A stretch of DNA of 46,729 nucleotides from Gammaproteobacteria bacterium (GCA_027366635.1 DAHXNE010000089.1:1-46729), one strand, 5' to 3'; shown: positions 8,798 through 18,057, counted from the stretch's first letter. A program made the numbers and translations. The notes: a model not told the origin generated them from the sequence alone.

Positions 8798-9718
8798 TCA
8801 GACCAGCAGCCGCGGCTGCGCTTCCCATTCCCGCGCCGCCCGCCTCAGATCCAGAGGTCCCCCATCATCGGCTGCCGCCAGAATCCGCAGCGTTCCCTGA
8901 CCGCACGCGGCATAGCACGCGCCCGCGCGGCCGTAGAGCCGCGGAGCGCCCGCATCGCCGTGATCCTCGAGACGCGTTCGATGAATCCACAAGCGTCGTC
9001 CCGCGACATCGCTGAACGCACCCGGAAACGGCGGCGCGACGGCACGCACCAGGTTGTGGACGCGCGCCGCCGGCCAACGCCAGTCGATCCGACCGTCCTC
9101 GGGTCGCCGCCGGCCGAAGTACTGTCCCGGCACGATCGGCTGCGGCCGGCGCGGCGCAGTGCCGGCAAGCAGCCCCGGGAGCGAGCGCACGAGAACGATT
9201 TCCGCCGCCACGGTCACCTTGGCGTACACCTCCCGGGCCTCGTCGTCCGCGAGAATCGGCACCGCCATCTGATCGACGATGTCGCCCGCGTCGGCGCGCG
9301 CGACCATCTCGTGCAGAGTCGCACCGGTCTCGGGCTCACCGTTGAGGATCGCCCAGTTGACCGGGGCGCGGCCGCGGTATTTTGGCAGCAGCGAGCCGTG
9401 CATGTTGAGCGCGCCGCGCCGTGCACAGCGCAGCAGCGCCTCCGGGAGCAGCGCCCGGTAATAGAAAGAGAACACGAAGTCCGGCGCAAGCGCGGCCAGA
9501 CGCTCCTCGAGCCGCACCGCGCCGGGACTATCGGCCGTGACGACCTCGATGTCGTACTCCCGGGCCGCCTCGGCCACGCTCGCGAACCATTGACGTTCGC
9601 CCGGATCATCGGCCACCGTGACCACCAGCGGCACCTCCACCCCACCGCCGAGGAGCGCTTTCAGACAGCGTACGCCGACGTCGTGATAGGCGAACACGAC
9701 CGCGCGGGCATGGCTCAT
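8798..9718 (-). CDS. arnA (formyltransferase part): Stand-alone formyltransferase half of ArnA
   Basis: N-10-formyltetrahydrofolate-dependent formyltransferase acting on UDP-L-Ara4N. The 306 residues correspond to only the N-terminal domain of the usual 660-residue ArnA. The catalytic Asn-X-His is in LNMHGSLLPKYRGRAPVNW (Asn105, His107), and the catalytic Asp is in RADAGDIVDQ (near 146). The ATG at 9718 overlaps the arnC stop by 4 bases; a longer upstream frame to 9865 lies inside arnC and is rejected. The missing decarboxylase domain is encoded separately at 13982-15040. Confidence 0.93.
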   Translation of the reverse strand: MSHARAVVFAYHDVGVRCLKALLGGGVEVPLVVTVADDPGERQWFASVAEAAREYDIEVVTADSPGAVRLEERLAALAPDFVFSFYYRALLPEALLRCARRGALNMHGSLLPKYRGRAPVNWAILNGEPETGATLHEMVARADAGDIVDQMAVPILADDEAREVYAKVTVAAEIVLVRSLPGLLAGTAPRRPQPIVPGQYFGRRRPEDGRIDWRWPAARVHNLVRAVAPPFPGAFSDVAGRRLWIHRTRLEDHGDAGAPRLYGRAGACYAACGQGTLRILAAADDGGPLDLRRAAREWEAQPRLLV

Positions 9719-10809
9719 GGCGCACGGCCGGGTTCGCGCTCGGCGCGCAGCATCTCCGTGTGATCGAGCGCCGGGTTTACCGTGCGCGCCGGTTCGAGGC
9801 TCTCGCGCCGGCGATCGGGATTGCAGGCCGCCGTACCCGCCGGGCTCGGCGCCGTGTCCGGGCATTCGGCCGGTGGCGGCTCGCTCTCCAGGATCGCCGT
9901 GATGGTGTAGCGCGGCCGCTGCCGGACCTGCTCGTAGATTCGCCCGACGTATTCCCCCATCACCCCGACGCTGACCAGCAAGACACCGATGAAGAAAAAC
10001 GCCAACCCGAACAAGGTAAATACGCCCTGAACTTCCGGACCGATGAAGATGCGCTGAATTGCCAGCACCACCACGAAGGCGAGCGAGATCAGCGCGACCA
10101 CCATGCCCACCATGGTGAAGAATTGCAGCGGCACGACGGAAAAGCCCGTCAACAGATCGAAATTCAGGCGAATCAGCCTATAAATCGAGTATTTAGATTG
10201 CCCGGCGGCGCGTTGCGAATGAGCTACCTCGATCTCGACCGGATGGCGGGCGAAGGTGTACGCGAGGGCCGGCACGAAGGTGCTCACCTCCAGGCAGCGG
10301 TTGATGGCGTCGACGACGGTGCGATGGTAGCCGCGCAACATGCAGCCCTGATCGGTGATGCGAATCTGCGTGGTGCGCTCGCGCACCCGGTTCATCAGCC
10401 GGGAAGCCGCCTTGCGCCACAGCGCGTCCCGTCGGCGCGCGCGCACCGTGCCGACATAATCGGCGCCCTGATCCATGGCCGTCACCAGCTTGCTGATCTC
10501 CTCCGGCGGGTTCTGCAGGTCCGCGTCAAGGGTGACGACGTAATCGCCGCGGGTGTGCGCGAAACCGGCCAGGATGGCCATATGCTGGCCGGCATTACGC
10601 GTCAACAAAACGACCCGCGTGCACTCCGGGCGACGCTCGAACAGCTGGCGCAGCACCGCCGCCGACCGGTCACGGCTACCGTCGTCGACGAAAATAACCT
10701 CGTAGCCGCGCCCGAGCGCATCGAGCACCGGATACAAGCGTTCGGCCAGCGCCTCGAGTCCGGCTTCCTCGTTATAGACGGGAATGACGACTGAAATCGT
10801 CGCGCTCAT
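9715..10809 (-). CDS. arnC: ArnC: undecaprenyl-phosphate 4-formamido-arabinose transferase
   Basis: Family 2 glycosyltransferase that moves the formylated sugar from UDP to undecaprenyl phosphate on the inner face of the membrane. Residues 1-230 carry the GT2 fold with VVIPVYNEEAGLEALAERL, IFVDDGSRDRS and TLDADLQNPPEEI. Two hydrophobic segments follow (about 235-262 and 270-295), as in known ArnC. The C-terminal tail of about 60 residues is Pro/Arg rich and longer than in E. coli. It overlaps arnB upstream and the formyltransferase gene downstream by 4 bases each. Confidence 0.95.
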   Translation of the reverse strand: MSATISVVIPVYNEEAGLEALAERLYPVLDALGRGYEVIFVDDGSRDRSAAVLRQLFERRPECTRVVLLTRNAGQHMAILAGFAHTRGDYVVTLDADLQNPPEEISKLVTAMDQGADYVGTVRARRRDALWRKAASRLMNRVRERTTQIRITDQGCMLRGYHRTVVDAINRCLEVSTFVPALAYTFARHPVEIEVAHSQRAAGQSKYSIYRLIRLNFDLLTGFSVVPLQFFTMVGMVVALISLAFVVVLAIQRIFIGPEVQGVFTLFGLAFFFIGVLLVSVGVMGEYVGRIYEQVRQRPRYTITAILESEPPPAECPDTAPSPAGTAACNPDRRRESLEPARTVNPALDHTEMLRAEREPGRAP

Positions 10810-11933
10810 CGCCTCGCCCCACGCAGCACCTCGTTGACCGCCGTAACGACCCGCTCGGGGTCCGAGTCACTCATTGCCGGGAACAGCGGCAACGTAACCG
10901 TCTCGCGGCCGATGCGCTCGGCGTTGGGGAACTGGCCCTCCCGGTAGCCCAGTGCGCGATAAGCACTGAACAGGTGGATCGCCGGATAATGCACGCCGAT
11001 ACCGATGCCGCGGGCGGCCATCGCCTCGATGAACTCCGCCCGGCTGATACGCAGTCGATCGATCGGCAGGAGCGCCGCGAACATGTGCCAATTGTGCCCT
11101 GCGTCCCCGCGCGCCGGCAGCCGCAGCGGCGGATCCTCGCCCCACAGCGCGAAATAGCGGGCCGCGAGCTCGCGGCGACGCGCATTGAAGACCTCGAGCT
11201 GGCGTAATTGCCCAAGGCCGACGCAGGCGGCGACATCGGACAGATTGGCCTTGCCGCCGGCGAAGTAGGTCTCGGACTGATCGGCCGCGATCCTGGCTTG
11301 ACCATGGAAGCGATGCAGTTCCAGCTCGCGCACCTCTTCGCTCGAGCCGCCGACCACCGCCCCCCCCTCGATCGAGGTGATGTTCTTGTTGGGATGAAAG
11401 CTGAAACAGACCAGATCGCCGCCGCTGCCGATGCGCCGCCCGCGGTAGCTCGCGCCCATGGCCTGGGCGGCATCCTCAATCACGCGCAACGCGTGCCGGT
11501 CGGCGAGCGCGTACACGCGCTCAAGGTCTACCGCAAGCCCCGACAGGTGCACGGGCATGATGGCGCGCGTTCGTGCGCTGATCGCCGCCTCGGCCTGATC
11601 GAGATCCATCGAGCGAGTGTCGAGATCCACATCGACGAACACCGGACGTGCGCCGGTGCGCACCACGACATTTGCGCTCGCCACGAAGCTCATCGCCGGC
11701 ACGATTACCTCGTCCCCGGCGCCGATGCCGCACGCCAGAAGCGCGTGCTCGAGGCTGGCCGTGGCCGAGGTTTGGGTGCGCACTGGCCGCCCGCCGAAGT
11801 ACGCCGAGAGTGCCGCCTCGAAAGCCGCGACCTTCGGGCCACTGGCGAGCCAGCCGGAGCGCAGCACCTCGGCGACCTCAGCGATGGTCTGCTCGTCGAT
11901 GCTCGGCCGGGTAAAGGGCAGAAAGGCACTCAT
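10806..11933 (-). CDS. arnB: ArnB: UDP-4-keto-arabinose aminotransferase
   Basis: PLP-dependent DegT/DnrJ/EryC1 aminotransferase making UDP-L-Ara4N from the 4-keto sugar. The 375-residue length is typical. The N-terminus FLPFTRPSIDEQTIAEVAEV is close to known ArnB. The PLP lysine lies in FSFHPNKNITSIEGGAVVG, and VIEDAAQAMGASYRGRRIG holds the cofactor-contacting Asp. The start lies 3 bases after the stop of the flippase-like gene; the stop overlaps arnC by 4 bases. Confidence 0.96.
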   Translation of the reverse strand: MSAFLPFTRPSIDEQTIAEVAEVLRSGWLASGPKVAAFEAALSAYFGGRPVRTQTSATASLEHALLACGIGAGDEVIVPAMSFVASANVVVRTGARPVFVDVDLDTRSMDLDQAEAAISARTRAIMPVHLSGLAVDLERVYALADRHALRVIEDAAQAMGASYRGRRIGSGGDLVCFSFHPNKNITSIEGGAVVGGSSEEVRELELHRFHGQARIAADQSETYFAGGKANLSDVAACVGLGQLRQLEVFNARRRELAARYFALWGEDPPLRLPARGDAGHNWHMFAALLPIDRLRISRAEFIEAMAARGIGIGVHYPAIHLFSAYRALGYREGQFPNAERIGRETVTLPLFPAMSDSDPERVVTAVNEVLRGARR

Positions 11934-11936
11934 ACC

Positions 11937-12308
11937 TTACGAGCGCGCCACCAGCACCACACCGAAAATGATCACCACAATGCCCGCCACCCGCTCCAGG
12001 TTCGGCGCCTCGCCGAGCAGCCACCACGCCAATCCCACATTGATGATGTACCCGAGGGAGAGCATGGGATAAGCCTGGGTCACCGGCACCCTCGACAACC
12101 CGATCACCCACACGATCAGCGACACGCCGTAACAGCCTATCGCGAACCACATCCAAGGCACGGCGGCGAGCTCGAGCAGCCGCCTGGGGATGTTGACGCC
12201 TGTGCCGAACAACGCGCCGGTATCGTCGGTGGCAGCCTTCAGAGCGAGCTGGGCCACCGCGTTCAGCAACACGCCGCCGAACAGGAAGCCGAATACCGAC
12301 CACTTCAT
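11937..12308 (-). CDS. ArnE/ArnF-like small flippase subunit (EmrE fold)
   Basis: A 123-residue membrane protein with four predicted helices (about 5-22, 43-64, 70-90, 98-121), the size and layout of the ArnE and ArnF subunits that flip lipid-linked L-Ara4N to the periplasm. I see MKWSVFGFLFGGVLLNAVAQ at the start and a helix with YPMLSLGYIINVGLAWWLLGE. The ATG at 12308 overlaps the arnT stop by 4 bases. Only one such gene is visible in the cluster, whereas E. coli uses two; it may work as a homodimer. Which of the two subunits it most resembles cannot be settled here. Confidence 0.85.
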   Translation of the reverse strand: MKWSVFGFLFGGVLLNAVAQLALKAATDDTGALFGTGVNIPRRLLELAAVPWMWFAIGCYGVSLIVWVIGLSRVPVTQAYPMLSLGYIINVGLAWWLLGEAPNLERVAGIVVIIFGVVLVARS

Positions 12309-13951
12309 CGGCGGCTCACCGCCACGGTGAAGCTGTCCCGCCCGATCACCCGGCCCGGCAGGCCTTCCTTTCGATAGCGCCGCCACACCGAGGGACCGAA
12401 GAACGCGACCGCATCACGGCTCGCGTCCCAGCGTCGAACGAACTGCTTCGGTGTCGCGGTCATCAGGCCAGGCTGGAGCCTCTCCCCGTAACCGAGCTCG
12501 CCGGCATAGCCAACCAGCGTCAGCAGCCGGCCCAGGTAAGGCGGGATGGTCTGCCGATACTGGCCCACGCTGTAGAGCGCGGTACCGGGATGAACGTCGG
12601 GTTTTATTTCCTGCACCAGCTGATACGCGGAACGTGACGGCGGAATCACGGTGTACTCGCACAACAGCGCCTGCCAGACGAAGATGAACATCAGCATCAC
12701 CACGAACATTCCGACCGGCGCACGCTCGGCGGCCACCTCGGTCGATGCCCTCGGCCCGGCGAACGCCGCGATGAGCGCCGCCACGAGCGCGGCAACCGCC
12801 CAGGCCGTGGCTGCATCCGGAATGAAACCATTGCGGTGATGTGAATAGACGAGCAACCCCGCCGCCACCAGCACCGCCAAGCCCGCCGCGGTCCACGTCA
12901 CCCGGGCGATGCCGCCCGGGCGACGCACGATGTACACCCCGGTCAGCGCAGCCAGTGGCGGAAACATCGGCAGAATGTAGGTCGCGAGTTTCGAGTGCGA
13001 CAGCGAGAAGAAGATCAGCGTCAGTACCGAGTACAACAGCAGAAATTTCAGCGGCTTGAAGTGCGGCACCGGGCCCGGATCGGACCAGCTCGAGCGCGCC
13101 GCGCGCGCCAGCGGCAACAGCCACGCGAACGCACCGATGACCAGGATCACGATGAAGTAGTACCACGGCTCGACACGCCGCGCCCGGTTGGTCAGGAAGC
13201 GCTCGAAATGCTGAACGATGAAAAAGTAGTGGGCGAAAGTCGGATTGCGCAACGAAACGAGCACCAGCCAGGGCGCCCCAATCGCGACCATGATCGGCAA
13301 CCCGAGCCCCACGTGCAAGCGCCGCCAGGGACGCGCGTCGCGCTCCAGCACGGTGTAGCCGATCAACGCCAACCCCGCCAGCACGTACACCTCCAGTCCC
13401 TTGGTCAGCAACGCCAGCGCCGCGAGCGCCCAGGACAGCAGCATCCAATTGCGTTCCGATTTCGAGCCCGGCTCGGCACATTGCCCACGCGTGAACGCGA
13501 GCACCATCGCCGTCAGCCAGAAACACAAGCCCGCATCGAGCAGATCGAGGTGCGCGACGATACCGAAATACGGACTCATGGCGAGCAGCGCCACCGCGGC
13601 AAGCGCCGAGCGTCGATCGTATAGCCGCGTGAGCCAGGCATAGATCAGCGCCAGACAGCCGAACCCGAGCCCCACGGTCCAGAGCCGCGAGGTGAGATTG
13701 CCCACGCCGAACACCGAGTAGATCGACGCGGTCGCCCAGTATTGCAGGGCCGGCTTCTCGAAGTACTTCAGGCCATCGAGCCGCGGCGTCACCCAGTTGC
13801 CGGTGACCAGCATCTCGCGCGGAATCTCGGCGTAGCGGCCTTCATCCGGATCGAGCATCGGGCGGATCTGCATGGTGACGAACCAGACCACCCCAAGCAC
13901 GATCCACGCCCACCACCTGAGTCTGCCGGCACCTGTGTGCGCTGTGCTCAT
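12305..13951 (-). CDS. arnT: ArnT: L-Ara4N transferase of lipid A
   Basis: Polytopic inner-membrane glycosyltransferase (GT83) that attaches L-Ara4N to lipid A phosphates on the periplasmic side, lowering affinity for polymyxins. The 548 residues match the family. The first periplasmic loop has PDEGRYAEIPREMLVTGNW, containing the conserved acidic pair, then YFEKPALQYW. About a dozen hydrophobic helices fill residues 12-420, and a soluble periplasmic domain follows. It lies 30 bases after the decarboxylase gene and overlaps the flippase-like gene by 4 bases. Confidence 0.95.
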   Translation of the reverse strand: MSTAHTGAGRLRWWAWIVLGVVWFVTMQIRPMLDPDEGRYAEIPREMLVTGNWVTPRLDGLKYFEKPALQYWATASIYSVFGVGNLTSRLWTVGLGFGCLALIYAWLTRLYDRRSALAAVALLAMSPYFGIVAHLDLLDAGLCFWLTAMVLAFTRGQCAEPGSKSERNWMLLSWALAALALLTKGLEVYVLAGLALIGYTVLERDARPWRRLHVGLGLPIMVAIGAPWLVLVSLRNPTFAHYFFIVQHFERFLTNRARRVEPWYYFIVILVIGAFAWLLPLARAARSSWSDPGPVPHFKPLKFLLLYSVLTLIFFSLSHSKLATYILPMFPPLAALTGVYIVRRPGGIARVTWTAAGLAVLVAAGLLVYSHHRNGFIPDAATAWAVAALVAALIAAFAGPRASTEVAAERAPVGMFVVMLMFIFVWQALLCEYTVIPPSRSAYQLVQEIKPDVHPGTALYSVGQYRQTIPPYLGRLLTLVGYAGELGYGERLQPGLMTATPKQFVRRWDASRDAVAFFGPSVWRRYRKEGLPGRVIGRDSFTVAVSRR

Positions 13952-13981
13952 GAATTCGCTCCCCCGCGCAGCCGCTGCCGC

Positions 13982-15040
13982 CTACAGTCCACTCGCCGCC
14001 GCGTTCAACGGATCGAAGCTGCCGAGCTTGACGTAGAAATCGATCGTACGACGGATCGCGGTGTCGAGATCGGTATGGGGCTGCCAGCCGAGGTCGCGCT
14101 TGGCCGCTTCAATCGCCGGCACGCGCACCTGAATGTCCTGGTAATACTTGCCGTAGTACTCCCCGGCGGAAACCTCGGTGATCTCGGTGGCCTTGGCCGC
14201 CGCGCGCAACTCGGGGAACTCCTGCGCGATGCGAATGGTCCGCTCGGCGAGCTCACGGATCGAGACGCAATTGTCGGGATTGCCGATATTGAAAATGCGG
14301 CGGGTCGCCCGTCCGTTCCGGTTCTCCAGGATCGTCAGCAGGCACTCGACGGCATCATCGATGAACGTGAAGGAGCGCTTCTGGCGTCCGCCATCGACCA
14401 GCTTGAAGGGCCGGCGATGCAGAACGTTGGAGAGAAACTGGGTGAATACCCGCGAACTGCCCTCCTTGGGCTCCTCGATGTTGTCGAGATTCGGGCCGAT
14501 GAAGTTGAACGGCCGAAACAGCGTGTAATCCAGGCTGTCACGCACGCCGTACGCGTAGATCACCCGGTCGAGCATCTGCTTGGAGGCGGCGTAAATCCAG
14601 CGCTGCTTGTTGATCGGACCGTAGACCAGCGGGCTCGTTTCCTCATCGAGCACCGCGTCCGGGGACATGCCGTAGATCTCGGAGGTCGACGGAAACACCA
14701 GCCGCTTGCCATACTTGACGCAGTGACGCACAACAGCGAGATTGGCCTCGAAATCGAGTTCGAAAACCCGCAACGGATGGGTGACGTACTGCGCCGGGTT
14801 GGCGATCGCCACCAGCGGCACAACCACGTCGCACTTCTTGACGTGATACTCGACCCACTCCTTGTTGATGGTGATGTCGCCCTCGACGAAGTGGAAGCGC
14901 TCGTCCCGCGGCAGCTCGCCGAGCTTGTTGTCGGTGAGATCGATGCCGTACACCTCCCAGTCTCGCTCGCGCAGAATCGCGCCGGTAAGGGCGCTGCCGA
15001 TGAATCCGTTCGCTCCGAGAATCATGATCTTCAGTGCCAT
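13982..15040 (-). CDS. arnA (decarboxylase part): Stand-alone UDP-glucuronate decarboxylase half of ArnA
   Basis: Short-chain dehydrogenase/epimerase-type enzyme oxidising and decarboxylating UDP-glucuronate to UDP-4-keto-arabinose, the first committed L-Ara4N step. The 352 residues correspond to the C-terminal domain of ArnA. The NAD-binding GANGFIGSAL lies near residue 10. FPSTSEIYG carries the catalytic Ser/Glu, and IYAASKQMLDRVIYAYG has the YXXXK pair. The ATG at 15040 begins MALKIMILGANG; a longer frame to 15268 has no family content. It is the first gene of the arn run, so the promoter should lie in 15041-15170. Confidence 0.94.
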   Translation of the reverse strand: MALKIMILGANGFIGSALTGAILRERDWEVYGIDLTDNKLGELPRDERFHFVEGDITINKEWVEYHVKKCDVVVPLVAIANPAQYVTHPLRVFELDFEANLAVVRHCVKYGKRLVFPSTSEIYGMSPDAVLDEETSPLVYGPINKQRWIYAASKQMLDRVIYAYGVRDSLDYTLFRPFNFIGPNLDNIEEPKEGSSRVFTQFLSNVLHRRPFKLVDGGRQKRSFTFIDDAVECLLTILENRNGRATRRIFNIGNPDNCVSIRELAERTIRIAQEFPELRAAAKATEITEVSAGEYYGKYYQDIQVRVPAIEAAKRDLGWQPHTDLDTAIRRTIDFYVKLGSFDPLNAAASGL

Positions 15041-15170
15041 AGAAGTCCTTGCTGCCACCGCTGGGCCCGATGCATAAAAAAACCTAATTTTACCAGCTTC
15101 CGGCTGGCGCGCGCGCGGACTTGGTCGCCGCTTGCGCCCGCTCACGGCGCGCGCCGGGACCTCGAACGGC
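15041..15170 (-). promoter_or_regulatory. Region upstream of the arn operon
   Basis: A 130-base gap before the first arn gene. Read on the minus strand it holds a short hairpin (CCAGC, 5 bases, GCTGG, near 15095-15109), then TAAAAT, which resembles a -10 box, then a run of seven T near 15077-15083. The hairpin plus T run may end the upstream outer-membrane gene. TAAAAT may start the arn transcript, but no matching -35 is visible. I do not see a clear PmrA box. Confidence 0.35.
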
Positions 15171-15851
15171 TCAGAAGCGCAACCCGACCGTGATCGGCAC
15201 GAACACGGTGGGCTCGGTGGTCTGTATACGCTGATAGCGCGCTTCGACAAACAGCGTCTGCCCGTCACTCAGCGCGAAATCCAGGCCGACGCCGGCGTTC
15301 CAGGAGAACCGGGTGGAGGAGCCGCTGGCGACCTCCACCTGCCCCGGCACCAGACCATAGGCGCAGTAACCGAACCATGGGTTGCACAGGTAGGAGCCGA
15401 ACGCCACGGTCTGGGTGAGTCCGACATGCATGTGATCCACCCCTATGCCCACCAGGGTAAAGCCGGTGACCCGCGCGGAGATGGGCACCCGATATTCCGC
15501 ATCGACGTTCAGCCCGATCACGTCGCCGTAGCCGCCGTCGATCTGGGTCTGGTCCGCCGCCTGGTTGATGGCGATGAGGTTGCGCGTGGCGTTGAATCCA
15601 CTGTAATCCACGTCGGCGCGCAACGCGATCGGTACGGTCGGGCGTGGCTGCCAGGTCAGTCCCCCGCCTATGGTCCACCCGCCCTGGAAGTACTGCGCCG
15701 TGGTTCCAACGGTCGGGCTGTACCCCAAGTCGAAATGCCAGCGCACGGGCTGCACCGGATTGAAAGTCTGTTCGTAGTAGGTCTGCGCCGACGCGCGCGC
15801 CGACAGGCCGAGGAGGATCAGCGCCCCCAGCGGATAAAGATAACGGTTCAT
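15171..15851 (-). CDS. Outer-membrane beta-barrel protein, unknown role
   Basis: A 226-residue secreted protein. Residues 1-22 are a signal peptide ending ARASA before Gln23. The rest alternates polar and hydrophobic residues with many aromatic positions, consistent with an eight-stranded barrel of the OmpA/opacity type. It ends in VPITVGLRF with the terminal Phe used by the BAM machinery. A loop holds two Cys in YLCNPWFGYCAYG that could form a disulfide. It is upstream of the arn operon on the same strand. I recognise the class but not the specific family. Confidence 0.8.
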   Translation of the reverse strand: MNRYLYPLGALILLGLSARASAQTYYEQTFNPVQPVRWHFDLGYSPTVGTTAQYFQGGWTIGGGLTWQPRPTVPIALRADVDYSGFNATRNLIAINQAADQTQIDGGYGDVIGLNVDAEYRVPISARVTGFTLVGIGVDHMHVGLTQTVAFGSYLCNPWFGYCAYGLVPGQVEVASGSSTRFSWNAGVGLDFALSDGQTLFVEARYQRIQTTEPTVFVPITVGLRF

Positions 15852-15921
15852 CTGATGAGCTCCTTAAACAGCGCCGCCTGGCGCCCGGTCCAGCCGCCCG
15901 TGCCGCGCTCGCCAAGAGCGC

Positions 15922-17541
15922 TCACGCGGCACGCAGCTTACGTTTGACCACCTGCGCGATATCGCGCATCTCCTCGATGCGCAGCAGCATCGCACAACCA
16001 AAAAACGCGCCTATTCCTGTTACTATGACCAGCAGCAGCCCACCGAGTTTCGGCCAGAAGGCCTCGCCGGGCCAATTGCCGAGCAGCCAGCTCGATCCGC
16101 CCCAGCAAATCAGCGCAAGTACCGCACAGGCGACGCTCAGCCTCGAGAGCAGCTTCAGCATGGCGCGCGATTCGAGCCGGCCGAGATAGCGGCGCATAAG
16201 AGCATACAGCACCACGAAATTCGCGGTGGCCACGCACGCGGTCGAGAATGCCAGGCCCTGCGGGCCCCAGTGTAGCCGCAAGGTCGTCAGCCAGCACAGC
16301 AGCACGTTGAGCGCCATGGAGCACAGGCTCACCACCATTGGAGTCTTGCGCCGGTCGATAGCGTAGAAGGCGTTGACCAGCACCTTCAGCGCCGCATAGC
16401 CGCACAATCCGATGGCGTACAGGCGTAGCGCCCCAGCCGTCTCGAGCGCATCGTGCGCGCTGAAGCGGCCGTGTTGGTAGAGCACAGAGACAATCGGGCC
16501 GGCGAGCATGATCAGGCCGATCGCCGCAGGCACTGTCATCAGCAGCACCAGGCGCAGGCCGCGGGCAAGCTCGGTGCGAAACCCCTCGTGATTGCCGGCC
16601 GCGGCCATCCGCGAGAGCATCGGCAGCGCCACCGTGCCGAGCGCGACCCCGAACATCCCGAGCGGGAACTGCATGAGCCGAAAGGCGTACTGCAACCAGG
16701 TGATCGGTCCGTTGCCGAGCAGCGACGCGAAACCCGAGTTTACTACGACGTTGACCTGCACCGAGCTCGCGGCAATCAGTGACGGGCCCATGATCAACAG
16801 GATGGCCTTGACGCGCGAATCCCGCCAGCGAAAATCCGGCCGAAACCGATAGCCGAACCGCCGCAGCCGCGGAATCTGCACCCCCAGTTGCAGCAGCCCC
16901 CCGATGAGCGTGCCGAGCGCCAATCCCACGGTGGCCTTGGGACCGAAGTGCGGATCGAGCCACCAGCCCAGGCCCGCCCCGGCGATGATGGTGCCCAGAT
17001 TAAAGAAGGACGAGGCCAGCGCCGGTATGCCGAATACGTTGCGTGCGTTCAGCATGCCCATGACCAGGGCCGCGAGCGACACGATCAGGATGAACGGGTA
17101 CATGATCCGCGCCAGCTCGACGGTCAGCGCCGCCTTGGCCGGACTGAACCCCCAGCCGAGCATCGCCACCAGCCACGGCGCCAACGCAATGCCCAACAAC
17201 ACCAGCCCGCTGATCACGATCACCGCCAGCGTGAGCACCTTGTTGGCGAGCTGCCAGGCGGACTGCTCGCCTTCGCGAAGCAATGTCTTGCTGAAGGTAG
17301 TGACGAAAGCCGTCGAGAGCGCCCCTTCGCCCACCAGATCGCGCAGCAGGTTGGGAATGCGGAAGGCGGTGATGTACGCATCCATGAGCCGTCCACCGCC
17401 GAACAACGCGCCGAACACGATCAGGCGCACCAGGCCCAGCACCCGGCTGCACAGCACCGCGAGCGCGATCAGCATGGCGCCGCGGGTATTGAGCTTCTCT
17501 CCCGGCACGCTCGCGGGCAGGGGTGGTTCCATTGAGGCCAT
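15922..17541 (-). CDS. murJ: MurJ: lipid II flippase
   Basis: MOP-superfamily membrane protein moving lipid II to the periplasm for peptidoglycan synthesis. It has 539 residues with about 14 hydrophobic helices. Characteristic segments include FGALFGGGRLMDAYITAFRI, RDLVGEGALSTAFVTTFSK and LVNAFYAIDRRKTPM. The listed start MASMEPPLP could equally be the ATG three codons later; both lie ahead of a soluble lead of about 20 residues before helix 1. The rpsT gene often found beside murJ is not seen here. Confidence 0.95.
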   Translation of the reverse strand: MASMEPPLPASVPGEKLNTRGAMLIALAVLCSRVLGLVRLIVFGALFGGGRLMDAYITAFRIPNLLRDLVGEGALSTAFVTTFSKTLLREGEQSAWQLANKVLTLAVIVISGLVLLGIALAPWLVAMLGWGFSPAKAALTVELARIMYPFILIVSLAALVMGMLNARNVFGIPALASSFFNLGTIIAGAGLGWWLDPHFGPKATVGLALGTLIGGLLQLGVQIPRLRRFGYRFRPDFRWRDSRVKAILLIMGPSLIAASSVQVNVVVNSGFASLLGNGPITWLQYAFRLMQFPLGMFGVALGTVALPMLSRMAAAGNHEGFRTELARGLRLVLLMTVPAAIGLIMLAGPIVSVLYQHGRFSAHDALETAGALRLYAIGLCGYAALKVLVNAFYAIDRRKTPMVVSLCSMALNVLLCWLTTLRLHWGPQGLAFSTACVATANFVVLYALMRRYLGRLESRAMLKLLSRLSVACAVLALICWGGSSWLLGNWPGEAFWPKLGGLLLVIVTGIGAFFGCAMLLRIEEMRDIAQVVKRKLRAA

Positions 17542-18057
17542 CGGGCGCGCGCTCAGCGAAGCGCAACGGCCGGGGATCGAGCCGCCGACTCGAGATCACC
17601 GCACCCGCCCCGCCACCGCGCTACTCCCACCGCCAACGCGCCGCTCATCTGCTCCGCCCGCTTTCGTCGCTGTTCGCGGCGCACCGCCGCCGCGCGCGCA
17701 AGCATACCGGCCGGCACAGGCCGGCGCGAGCCGGCTGCTCGGCGCTCAGCACTTGCGCTGAGCCCCCTCGACCCAGATGCCCCATTCACACTTCGGACGC
17801 GAGCTGCCGCCAGGCCCCTCGGTACCCTCGGCAAAGGCATCGTCAGTGACCGCGCGGCACGGAGCCTCGGCTGCGATCTGCTCGCGCAGCAGCTCGAAGG
17901 ACTCCGCGGGGCGGGTTTGCACCGGAAGAATTGCGCCGCAGCGGATCGGTCGCGCCCACTTGCGTCAATCCGGGCGCTGCGGCGCCGGAACCTGCCTCCC
18001 CCCTTGAAGTGTGTCGCGCCTCGGTGCCCGTTCGCATCGTGCGCCGCGCTCCACGCG
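17542..18057. other. 516-base gap between murJ and acuI
   Basis: This region is very GC-rich and its long frames (for example minus strand up to 18098) are Arg/Ala/Ser-rich and low in content, typical of shadow frames. The only stretch with protein-like composition is the short minus-strand frame listed separately at 17746-17922. I see no RNA gene or clear promoter. Confidence 0.5.
17746..17922 (-). CDS. Possible small ORF or gene remnant
   Basis: A minus-strand frame of 58 codons from a GTG at 17922 to a TGA at 17746. Its composition is balanced, unlike the surrounding shadow frames: VQTRPAESFELLREQIAAEA near the start, then a C-terminal CEWGIWVEGAQRKC with two Cys. The frame is open upstream only to about 17960, with no good ATG or ribosome site, so it may be the tail of a decayed gene. 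I do not recognise it. Confidence 0.25.
   Translation of the reverse strand: MQTRPAESFELLREQIAAEAPCRAVTDDAFAEGTEGPGGSSRPKCEWGIWVEGAQRKC

Noticed and set aside
15041..15170. PmrA box upstream of the arn operon
   Set aside because: No pair of TTAA-type half-sites at the right spacing could be found.
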